This document shows, in pieces, positions 55,301 through 64,000 of a stretch of 64,000 nucleotides of DNA. The translations under genes and the position numbers were made by a program. The DNA is from JASHVB01 sp963762885 (GTDB lineage Bacteria > Pseudomonadota > Alphaproteobacteria > Acetobacterales > Acetobacteraceae): contig CAVXNH010000070.1 of NCBI GenBank assembly GCA_963762885.1, positions 62,001-126,000 of the forward strand, written 5' to 3'. The notes under the pieces were generated by a model. The model did not search any database and was not told the origin of the DNA. It was given only the letters and a program-made list of their open reading frames with translations. Position 1 is the first letter of the stretch; each line of letters opens with the position of its first letter.

Positions 55301-58300
55301 CCGTCGGATCGTTCGGATTATAGCCGGTCGGCGTCGAGCGTCAGCGTTTCGGTGAACACGCCGACCGTCCCGCTGGACAACACGACGACCGGGTCGGTGT
55401 CCTCCTGCCTGCCGCGAGCCCGGCACGGTCCCCTGGCCGAACGGACCGAGACCGGAGTTGGTGAATTCCGGCGCGCCCGAGGCGATGAAGCTGCCGGCGA
55501 GCAAGTCGGACTGGCCCAGCACGTCGTTCAGCACGGCGATGTTGGCGCCGAGCGGCGTGGCGTATTGCGCCACCGTGCCGAGATCGAGCGAATAGCTGGT
55601 CGAAACGCCGGTCGGCACCATCGTGCCGTTGCCGCCGATCTCCTCGCATCGCCGCGACGGCATACTGATCGACGTCGATTGCCGCCTGCACATAGGCCAT
55701 GCCAAGCGAGGTGGTGCCTTCGCTGTCGATGGTGCTGCCGCTTTGCAGTGCGATCTCGACCTCGCCCGCATAGGTGCCGTAATTCGCATCCGACAGCGTC
55801 GCCGCTATCGAGGTGTCGTTGCTGAAGCCGGGCTCAAGATCGGTGACGGAACCGGATGCCGCGGTGACATAGGTGCCGAAGCTGACCACCTGGGCGACGA
55901 GGTTCTCGGCTGGAAGCCGTTGTTCGTTCCGATATTGCTGATCGTGATGGGGACGGTGACGCTGCCGCCATCGTCGCCCTTGTGAACATAGATGAGGGGG
56001 CCGCAACGGACGCTACGGCCGGACCATAGACCGTGCCGACGACCTCGATCGTTTGGGTCCCGGCGCCGGCGACATTGCCGTTGCCCGCGTCGGAGGCGTA
56101 GTCGAGCGTGACATCGCCGGTCTTGACGCCCGGCGATGACGTGTTGATTCCCGCCTGGATCGTCGAGTCGTCGGAGTCGGTCGCCCCGAAGCTGAGCGGA
56201 TCTCGCCGGTGACGGTCGCCTGGCCCGAGGAGGACGCAGTGACATCCAGGCTGGCCGCTCCGCTGGCTGCCGCGTTCTCGATGTCCAGCGGGGTCTGCGG
56301 AATTCGCTCCCTGGTAGAATGTGCCCAGGTTGAGCGGGCCGCCGGTGAGCAAATCGCCAACCGCATCGGACAGCACCGTATCGGTAACGGTGACCGTCTG
56401 GGCCGGCATGATGGAGGAGTAGCCGGTGATGTTCTCATCCACCGGCGTGTAGACGATCGTTTCGCTCTGCGGGCCGGTCTGGCTGGTATTCGCTTCCGTT
56501 ACCAGGCCCTGGTAACTGGTGCCGGCCGCGAGCGGTGACAGTTGGGTCGCGCCAAAGACGTCGAAGTTGCTGCCGCTGGCGCTGATCGAGCCTTCCAGGA
56601 AGTCGGACGGCGCAAGCGCGTCGTTGGCGATCTGGAAGCGGCTCTGCGGCGCCGCCTCGCCGGCCACCAAGGTGCCGAGATTGAGCGTGTAGTCGCCATC
56701 GCTGCCGGAGAACGTGCCGGCGCCCGACGCCAGGGTGAGCTGCGGGATCGCCGGATTGCCCGCCACCGGCTGGTAGTTGTCGATCTCGGTCTGCGCCGTC
56801 TGGCCGAACACCGGATCGCCGTTGGTCGAGCTGATGCTGACCTGGAGATTGGCGGACGGATCGGTCCCCAGGACGCCGGTCGGCAGCGTGACCGTGAACT
56901 CTCCGGTGGTCTGGCCCGCCGGGATGGTGACGAAACCGGATGTCGGATTGGACCCGAGCGCCGCGGGCGTCAGGTAGGTCGCGTTCGGAGACGTGACCGC
57001 CCAGTCGATGACGGTGTCGGTACCTGACGCATTGGTGAGGTAGGCGTTGAACGTGACATTGGTCGTGCCGCCGGCGTTTTCGACGACGTTGGTCGCGACC
57101 GCGCTGACGCCCAGGGCTGGCACCGGTGGCGGCGGTACGCTGATCTCGGCCGCGGTGGTGATCTCGCCGTTCTGGCCGACATCGACGTCGTCGAGCAACG
57201 CATTCGGATTGCCGGTGACGAGCAGATCGAGCACCGCCGCCGCCTGCTGGTTCGGATCGGTGATGCCGGCCTGCTGAACCTCCAGCTCTGCCTGCTGCAG
57301 GATCGCCGCCGGCAGGTTGTCCACGTTCACCCCATCGGCGGGGAAGTTGATGTCGGTGAAGGTCGCGGTGGCCTGGCCGTCGATAGTCCATCAGCGAGTT
57401 GCCGCCGGGGCCACTCGTCACCCGCCAGGCATTGGCGAATGCGCCGTACAGCTCCGCCGAGGTGAGCGGCTGCGCCAGCACGGTGCCGTCGGCAAGCTGG
57501 AAGTCGTTGGCCTGGCCGGTGTCGCTGCCCAGCAGGCCCTGGATATTGCCCGGGTCGGTAGCCGACAGTGTCAGGTTCAGGTTGAAGTAGCTGCCGGCGT
57601 CGGTGACATCCATCACCTCGCCGGTGCCCCAGGTTAGCTGGTAGCTGGTGGAGGTGAGTGGGTGACGGAGCCGCCGCCCGCCAGGGCGATGGACGAGCCG
57701 TTGCCGGCGAAGGTCTGTCCGACGCCGCCGATCGCCACCACGTCGTCGCGGCCCAGTCCGAAGGTGACCTGCTGACCGCCGACGTCGGCGCCGATCATGG
57801 TCATGACGCTGACGGTCGAATTCGCCGAATAGGGCGCCATGCGCGCCTGCACCGCGAACGTGTCTCCGGCCACGGTGGACTGTGCCAGGATGAATTCGCC
57901 CTCGGCCTGGAAGTTATAGTACAGCCCGTCGAACGTCGTCAGGTGCACGTCGCCCCAAGCGATGGCGGTGGCCAGCGGCGGGGGCGGCGGCGGCGGCACC
58001 GGGACGATGGTGCCGACCACGTCGATCGTTTCGGCGGCCAGGGTGCCGGAATAGCCGGATGCGTTGGTGCCGGTCGGGGTCAGCGTGATCTGCTGCGTGA
58101 ACGTGCCGATGGTGCCGGTGTTCAGCTCGACGGTGTTGCCGCCGAGGGCGTTGCCGTAGTTGATTCCGCTGAAGGCGCCGAAGCCGGTGTCGGCGTATTC
58201 GCTGTCGCCGGTGATGGTGTAGCTGCCGTCGAGCTGGTCCGCCGCCGGTCCCGCCGCCGCGTTGATCTCCGCGAGATCGGCGGTGAGCGGGTTGGTGTAT

Positions 58301-61300
58301 TGCTCCGTCGAGCCGAGGTCGAGCGTGTAGGTGTTCGACACCGTGGCGTTCGGTGTCATCGAGCCGTTGCCGCCCGTCTGCTCCATCGCCGCGGTGGCGT
58401 AGTTATCGACGGTGACGTAGACCGGCACATCGACCGTGCCGAGCGACGTTGTGCCGAGCGTATCGACGTTGGTGCCGTCGCTGGTCTCGGCAACCGCGAC
58501 GTTGCCGGTGGTCGCGGCCGTGGCGGTGGAGATGCTGACCGTCAGCGACGTGTCGTCGGTGCCCTGCGCGGCGATATCGCCGGTGGTGCCGGTCGCACCG
58601 GAGACCTCACCGCCGGCGCCGCTGAGCGCCGTGGCTTCCAGACCCTCCGAGTAGTTGCCGGCGGCCGCGGTGTTGACGACGGTCAGCGCCTCGGTCTCGG
58701 TGTCGGCGGTACCGTCGCCGACATGCACGATGACATTGCTCGGGCCGGTGATCGATGCGGTGGCGTAGTTGTAGACGCTGCCGGTGACAGCGACGGTCTG
58801 CGGGTTGAGCGCGACCAACGGCGACGCCCCTTCGGGCGTGACGCTGACGTCGTCGAGGCCGATGTAGTTGTCGCCGGAGGCACCGACGAGCGAAATGGTG
58901 GTCGCGGTACCGGCGGCGGTGAAGTCCAGCGTCTCAAGCTGCCAGTTGTTGGTGCCGCTCAGGGTGCTGGTGAAGGTCTGCGACGTTCCGCCCGCGCTGG
59001 CGGTGATGCCGTCCGGCAGGCCCCCGTTGGATGAGGAGCCAAGCTCGAAGGAAAGCTGGTATTGGTCGCCAGCGGTCGTGGCGATGGTCTGGCTGACGCC
59101 GCTGAACGGGGTACCGCTGTTGTAACCGGTTAGATCCAGGAGGTAGCTGCCATTCTCGGCCGCCAGGCCGAACGGATTGGTTGGCCCGATCCAGTCGAGC
59201 GGCTCGCTGCCAACCACCGTCCAGCCCGCCATTGCTGTCGAGCCGACGCTAAGTTCCATCGTGTCGTTGTTGGGCGGAGCAAAGTCGGAGGTATCCTCGA
59301 AGCTGCCGTCGGTCAGCAGGTTGTCGCCGCCGGATGAGAAACCGAGCGTGACGTTGCCGCTCAGGGAGCCAGCCGTGGTGTTGTTCAGGCCCACAGCGAT
59401 GTCGGAGGCATCGGTACCGCCGATCGCCAGATTGTCGATCTCGCCGCTGCCGTAGGCATTGCCCGTCGTCCCGTTTACCACGGCCGACAGCGCCGCCGAT
59501 CCGGTGTTGCTGATGCTAAGAAGCGTCCGGTCGTTCTCGACGGTCGCCACATGCGCGTCGGCGAGGACGATCGGCGTGCTGGTATTGATGACCGGGTTCG
59601 CCAGATCCGATGTGGGCAGCACCGTGCCGGTAACCACCAGTGTCTGACCGGCCAGCGCCTCGGAGTAACCGGAGGCGTTCGCGCCGTTGGCGGCCAGGGT
59701 CACGGTCTCGCTGAACACGCCCGAATTGGCAGTGGACAGATCGACCGCGAACGGCGTGCTGTTGCCCGCCGTGATCGGGGCAAAGGCGCCGAGGGTGCCG
59801 GCGTTGGTCGGCGTGATGGTCACGCCTGGCGTCAGGACGTTCAACTGGAGATAGGCGCCGGCCTGCTCCCGGTCGTCGTAGAACACTTCGACGGTATGCG
59901 TTCCGGCGGCCAGGTCGGACGCCGTGAAGTTTTGCGAGCCTGCGCCGTGGATGCCGGGTTCGCTCCCGATCAGGGTGCCGTCGACGTAGATGAACGAGTC
60001 ATCGTCCGAGCCGAGCTGGAAGGTGACCGACTGCGCGCTGGAAAGCGAGAAGCCGCCTTGCAGGATCGCGGTCTCGAAATATGCCGAGTTGTTCGATCCG
60101 GTGCTGTTCGGCGCATACATGTTGCTGCCGTATGGCAGCGACACGGCGCCGGTGCCGGTCTCGACGACGCCGCTGTTCAGGCTTGGACCCCACCAGGTGA
60201 GCTCCTGCGTCAAGGGATCGACATCGGTAACCCCGGCCGGGCTGCTCACCACTGGCAGGCCGTCGGGTCCCAGCGTGCTGCCGATCTGCACGTTCGGAGC
60301 GCCGCTGCCGCCGAAGTCGGGGCCGTTCCCGGTGGTGCTGACTTCGAAATACGTCGCTGAGAGCGCCGCCGTCCCGGAGCCAAAGTATGCCGTGAAGGCG
60401 GAGTCGCCGCTGCTGGCCAGCGACCCCGTCAGCCAGTCTGCCGGCCCGGCAGCGGTGTTGGCTATGTCGAGTTCGGCGACCGCGTTGCCGACGCCTTGCG
60501 CCAGGTCGCCAATGTTGAGGGTATAGACGCTGCCGGTCTGGACAAGCTCGCCGGGACCGCTGGTCTGATGGATCGCGGCGGTCGCATAGTTATCGACCGT
60601 GACGCCGACCGGCACATCGACAGTGCCGAGCGACGTGGTTCCAAGCGTATCGATGGTGCTGCCGTCGCTGATCTCCGACACCGCGACGGTCCCGCCGACC
60701 ACGCCGGCCGCGGCGGTGGAGAAGCTGAAGGTCGCCGACGTGGTGTTGGCGCCGCCGGCGGCGATTTCCGCGGCGGTGCCGCCGGTGGCGGTGAGGTCGC
60801 CGCTGACGACCGAAAGCGCGGTCGCGTCGAGGTTCTCCGAGAAACCGTCGTTCGGAGCATTGTTACTGATGACCAGCGCCGCGCTGTCGATGTCGCTGAC
60901 GCCGTCGCCGACATGCACGACCGCGGCGGCCGGATTGGTAATAGATGGGTCAGCGTAACGATAGACGTCGCCTTCCAGCGTCACGCTCTGCGGCGACAGC
61001 GGGACGTCGGCTGTGCCGGAGGTGAAGGACAGGTTGACCGTGCCGCTCAGCGAGCCGGCCTGCGTGTTGTTCAGCCCAGCGACGATGTCGGTCGTATCGC
61101 TCTGCCCGATCGGCAGATCGGTAATGATGCCGGAGCCATAGGCATCGCCGGTCGCCGCGATCACCGTGCCGGACAACACGTCCGAACCGGTATTCTTGAT
61201 GTCCAGCGTGGTCTGATCGTTGGCGACGAGGGACGCGACATGCACGTCCGGCAGCACGATGGGCGATGGCTCGTCGATCGTCGCTGCTGCGAGGACAGCG

Positions 61301-64000
61301 GTGGACAGCACCGTGCCGGTCACCGTGATCGTTTCGCCGGGCAGCAGGGTGCCGCCATCAGGGTTGATGCTGCTCGCCGCCAGGGTGATGGTCTGGCTGA
61401 ATGTACCGGCGTTTGCCGTGGACAGGTCGATGACCAGCGGCGTGCTGTCGCCTGCCGAAACGGTGCCGATCGAGCCGAGGCCCTCGTCGCTGAAGGCGGT
61501 GTCGCCGATGGCGCTGAGGTTGCCGGACAGCCAGTCGGCCTGACCGGTGGCGATATTGGCGACGTCCAGCGTGCCGGCGACTGCACCCGGCGCCTGGACG
61601 ATGTTGCCGAAATTCAGCGTGTAGGTGTCGCCGCTCGCCGACAGCGTGCCGGCGCCGCCGGCCTGCTGGATCGCCGCGGTGGCGTAGTTGTCGATGGTGG
61701 CGCTGACCGGGACATAGTCTTGACCATCGTCCGTGACGGTCAGGGACAGGCCGGTGCCAAGGTTATTGTAGGTGCTGCCCGAGTAGCTGATAAAATTGAC
61801 GGTATCGCCGGCGGTCAGCGTTTCGGTGAGATCGATCGGGATGGTTTGCTGAAAGTGGGACAGGGTCGCGCTGGCGACGACGCTGCCATCAACGGTGACG
61901 GCGACTTCATGGGATTGCTCGTTGGTGTCGGTGCCCAGAATGCTGCCGGAGAACGTATACACGCCACCGCTCGGCGCGGTGAACTCGACCGACACGTTGC
62001 CGGTGGCTTGGGGATCCAGGTCGAGGTAGGTCGGCGGCAGAACGACGGTGCCGGAATAAGTCTGCGTGGTTGTCGTCGGGTTGAGCGCGACGACGGCCGC
62101 GTTCGGCTGCGATCCGCCGTTGTTCCAATACTCGATGGTGCTGCTCGACCCGGGATCGGCAAGCAGCGTGCCGTTGTCGAGATAGCTCCAGACGCCGTTG
62201 GCGTTGCTGGCCAGAGAGAAGTCGCCCACCGCGGAATAGACGGTCCCGCCATCGAGCGGCGTCAGGCCCAGCGTGTCCACGCCGCTGCCGTCGCTGGTCA
62301 ACGCCAGGAGGGCGAAGCCGTTGACGGTGCCGGCGGTTGCGGTCGGGATCTCGACCGTGATCGAACTATTGTCGCTGCCGCCGGCGGCGATGTCGGCGGT
62401 GGCGCCGTTCGAGCTCAGTATATCGCCGCCTGGCGTATTGATGGCGGCGGCGTCGAGGCCCTCGGAATAGCCGTCGGCCGGGTCGATGTTGGCGACCGTC
62501 AGGTTCTCGCCGTAGGTGCCGCCGCCGTCGCCGACATGCAGGTAAACGTTGGTCGGTGCGCTGATCGACGGGTCGGCCAGGCGATAGACGTTGCCGCTCA
62601 GGTTGAGCGTCTGGGTGCCGAGATCCGACGAGGCGGTGCCGACCGTCAGGCCGGCGAAGAGCGCGCCATCCGTCGCGTTCTCCTGCGTCATCGTGACCGA
62701 AGCGAGCATCCCGAATCCGGCCGGCAGGGTCCAGGCAACCTCCTGAAGCCATTGGTTGCCCGAGGACGTAACGAACCAGTATGCAGCCTGAGGCGTTGTA
62801 TCCGTGCCGTCCGTATTGGGGTTGTTGTTGTAGTCCTTGGTGTTCTCCCCGCCGACATATTGTTCGGTTATCGGCGTGCCGCTGACGGGCGTGAAGGTGA
62901 TCGATACTCGTCGGCACCTGACGTGCCTTTGACGTTGTCAGTCAGCGTGTAAACGGTATTGGCTGCGATACCGACCGGAACGGTCACACTGCTCGCACCA
63001 TTCAAACCGAACCAAAGATTGCCCGGTGAGTTGGCCACCAGAAACGGGATCCCGGTACCCTGGTTGCCGGTCGTGTCACCGATGATCGGGCTGTATTCGC
63101 TGCCGTTGAGCAGGTAGCCTACGTCGGCGAGGTCACTTGTGAAGTAGGCGTTGACGTAGGGCGACAGGTCGATTTCGGTAAAGGTCGCGGCCGTCCCGGC
63201 GGATCCGGAGATGCCCGATACGCTGCCATCGGTCGCGTAGGCCAGCGAGACGGTGCCGCTTTCGGGGCCGGCGGTCTCGTCGTTGAGACCAACATCGATG
63301 CTGGAGTTGTTGATGGCCTGCGGTGCCAGAGAGGTGATCTGGCCTTGGGCATAGGCGCTGCCGGTGGTCTGGACGACCGAGACATCCAGGCCGTCGGCCG
63401 GGGCGGTGGCAGCGTTTTCGATCTCCAGGATCGGGTCGGCGATGATGGGCACGTAGACATGCGAATCGGGTAGCACGAGGCCGTTGTTCGGGCCGAGCGT
63501 CGTCAGCAGGTCGGGGATCGCGGTGACCGTGGACGGCTGGAGGTAGATCGTGGACCCGCCCGTCGCGTCGGTGCCGAGTTCCAGTTGCAGGCCGGGCTCG
63601 ACTGCCGGCGCGCTCAGGCTGATCGTGCCGCCCGCTGCCAGGGTGCCGATCAGGTCGCCGCCGACATACGACACCGCGGACAGGGTGACGCCGACGAGGT
63701 CGATGGTATCGCCGCCGGCGAAGTTGTTGATCGTGCCGGTGAAGCTGGACGCCGAGTCGAGCTTCAGGGTCGCATCGGTGCCGTCGAACGTGACGGGTCG
63801 CGAAGCTGCTGTTGGTCAGCTCCAGCGTCGAGCCGGTTTCGATCTCGTAGTTCGGTGCACCGTTAACCGGGCCGGTGACGGTCAGCAAACCGCCCGACGC
63901 GTCGATGGTGATTGCGCTGATGTTCGCGTCACCGAGGGTGCCGTAGCCGACGACATATTCTCCGGAGCCCAGCGTCAGATCGGGCGAATTGATCGTGCCA
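44795..64000 (-). CDS. Giant modular extracellular protein, 5' end beyond the window, many frameshifts
   Basis: One gene of at least 19.2 kb (about 6,400 residues) whose beginning lies beyond 64000. Reading from the right, the modules are: tandem choice-of-anchor beta domains with embedded PA14-like and carbohydrate-binding-like domains (57.6-64 kb); four von Willebrand factor D-type modules (51.4-57.9 kb); Gloeo_Verruco-type GDLFGTT repeats (48.8-49.9 kb); three 0.82-kb tandem repeats (45.1-47.6 kb); and an end with DGHGGTLIHYT. It must be secreted and probably acts in adhesion or as a surface layer. More than ten frame changes and one TAG (53,652) interrupt it; the modules stay in order throughout, which argues for sequence errors. 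Plus-strand readings here are shadows. Confidence 0.75.
45140..47590 (-). repeat. Three tandem 0.82-kb coding repeats
   Basis: Each copy carries the same series: GGSG(D/T)DTY, TALTIGGTIVGGSGTN, GGTMTMGANISG, FTANAT, VIHA, TVGNSSQ and a GGxGSNLLEIT-like segment. Marker sequences recur at about 45,490, 46,310 and 47,125, a spacing of 815-825 bp (about 273 residues). They are similar enough at DNA level to recombine or to collapse in an assembly. Confidence 0.8.
48780..49880 (-). repeat. Six GloVer-type (GDLFGTT) protein repeats
   Basis: AGDLFGTT occurs six times with GTVFE(L/I)- and GYAS/GYT-type segments between, plus a seventh altered copy (AGDLIVAPG). This is the Gloeo_Verruco repeat, a beta-propeller-like unit of about 55 residues. 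Two frame changes near 49,328 and 49,715 lie inside the array. Confidence 0.8.
49715..51410 (-). CDS. Giant protein section: end of first VWD-type module and following domains
   Basis: About 565 residues in one frame between changes near 51,405 and 49,715. It holds WRVAQGNSLLYY, the segment QAGITDPQLQQAAALDFIVT found after each VWD module, a Calx-beta-like domain (TVDWSVEAPNGGYLNASDFA), a choice-of-anchor domain (GEGTLTHNGTAYVLNLGTFS), and the first GloVer repeat. Confidence 0.7.
51400..52315 (-). CDS. Giant protein section: VWD-type module nearest the C-terminus
   Basis: About 305 residues in one frame, with ATAWGDVHLTTFDGLYYNFQ, the conserved start of a von Willebrand factor D-type domain, then VNWVTGESMTVNVAGSYINT. 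Preceded by a choice-of-anchor domain (LSGQFNITNFENFLNTGFVP). Confidence 0.7.
53130..54350 (-). CDS. Giant protein sections around the second VWD-type module, with an in-frame TAG
   Basis: Two pieces in the same frame are separated only by TAG at 53,652-53,654, which falls where relatives read a sense codon before MPQVTIEVVGTIV. Downstream is ATAWGDVHLTTFDGVYYNFQ, the VWD start. Further frame changes occur near 53,130, 53,850 and 53,990 inside this stretch. A substitution error or a real nonsense change are both possible. Confidence 0.6.
55834..57385 (-). CDS. Giant protein section between the third and fourth VWD-type modules
   Basis: About 500 residues, mainly in one frame, with further breaks near 56,295, 56,195, 56,000 and 55,905. 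It holds GITDPNQQAAAVLDLLVTGN, a Calx-beta-like domain (TVIDWAVTSPNATYLTPAAL) and choice-of-anchor domains (GAGTFSGSDGDYTLNLGTLV). It lengthens this super-repeat by about 1.1 kb compared with the others. Confidence 0.65.
57634..62905 (-). CDS. Giant protein: long unbroken section with choice-of-anchor, PA14-like and binding domains
   Basis: About 1,750 residues in one frame. Choice-of-anchor units repeat (YATAAIxQxGG... then TYTLNFG or VYTLNIGDL). A carbohydrate-binding-like domain lies at about 61.74-62.24 kb (NGVWSYLDNGTLLADPG), a PA14-like domain at about 59.83-60.37 kb (FQLGSDDDSFIYVDGTLIG, GTHTVEVFYDDREQAGAYLQ), a DUF642-like domain at about 58.83-59.32 kb (NLLTDGSFED, LDDVSVTPEG), and the fourth VWD-type module starts near 57.96 kb. 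The frame changes near 57,655. Confidence 0.75.
62905..64000 (-). CDS. Giant protein: N-terminal-most section in the window
   Basis: It reads in from the right edge with GTINSPDLTLGSGEYVVGYG, passes a frame change near 63,797 (one extra C after NSSFAT), continues with VTFDGTDATLKLDSASSFTG and choice-of-anchor domains, and changes frame again near 62,905 before SITFTPVSGTPITEQYVGGE. GTINNFAGGDTIDL resembles the self-assembly turns of autotransporter-type passenger domains. The start codon is outside the window. Confidence 0.7.

Larger units (their letters stand above)
51830..57960 (-). repeat. Four VWD-type modules in a super-repeat
   Basis: The motif AWGDVHLTTFDG(L/V)YYNFQA starts at about 51,912, 53,562, 55,212 and 57,958. 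Three are 1.65 kb apart and the last interval is 2.75 kb. Each is followed by the same order: a glycine/serine linker, an LLYY-type segment, a GITDPN...VTG(D/N)P segment, a Calx-beta-like domain and a choice-of-anchor domain. Confidence 0.75.

Noticed and set aside
57658..59034. 458-codon plus-strand open reading frame
   Set aside because: Shadow of the same giant gene; its apparent order comes from the repeated modules on the minus strand.
60496..62952. 818-codon plus-strand open reading frame
   Set aside because: It is antisense to the giant gene's long unbroken section, is rich in Arg/Asp/Gly in the manner of a high-GC shadow frame, and has no recognisable motif.

Overview
The window is high-GC DNA, densely packed with genes. 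It reads as a chromosomal segment of an alphaproteobacterium, most likely Acetobacteraceae or a near relative. This placement is an inference from hslVU behind an RpoH-type promoter, mlaA-mlaC, dmeR-dmeF, mbfA, several acyl-CoA dehydrogenase clusters, and a giant secreted protein ending in a DGHGG tail. No rRNA, tRNA or CRISPR array was seen.

Layout. 1-3.3 kb: an edge-truncated lipoprotein, a two-gene nucleotidyltransferase module that looks like a toxin-antitoxin pair, a class II aldolase and a GNAT acetyltransferase. 3.3-10 kb: the outer-membrane lipid genes mlaA and mlaC, metF, ccmB and two MFS transporters, with a large nested palindrome between ccmB and the first transporter. 10.1-13 kb: hslV-hslU and an AbrB-Doc toxin-antitoxin pair. 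13-26.2 kb: acyl-CoA catabolism (five acyl-CoA dehydrogenases, a CoA-transferase, a 3-hydroxyisobutyrate dehydrogenase-like enzyme and a hot-dog hydratase), interrupted by a fucose-type pair and the cobalt/nickel efflux operon dmeR-dmeF. 26.2-32.3 kb: peptide and amino-compound metabolism (solute-binding protein, gamma-glutamyltransferase, luciferase-like oxidoreductase, class III aminotransferase). 32.3-40.3 kb: mbfA, cytochrome b561, a PhyH-type dioxygenase, a degraded glycosyltransferase, a zinc-ribbon protein, VapBC, an M20 amidohydrolase, a ketopantoate reductase and a secreted hydrolase. 40.4-42.8 kb: an insertion sequence whose transposase is fused to a DUF4338 (DruA-like) domain, inserted inside a palindromic repeat. 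43.1-44.6 kb: a MaoC hydratase and an FAH-family hydrolase. 44.8 kb to the right edge: one minus-strand gene for a repetitive extracellular protein of at least about 6,400 residues, whose 5' end lies outside the window.

Two features cut across the window. First, at least 17 otherwise normal genes carry single-base frameshifts, often in short G, C or A runs; hslU alone needs four corrections, and the giant gene needs many. This is best explained by residual sequencing error, although real gene decay cannot be excluded from one sequence. Positions are given so each can be tested. Second, intergenic spaces are filled with recurring palindromes: a GTCATGGCCGGC-ended family, a CTCTCCCGC hairpin family and others. 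Some sit directly against start codons and supply the ribosome binding site.
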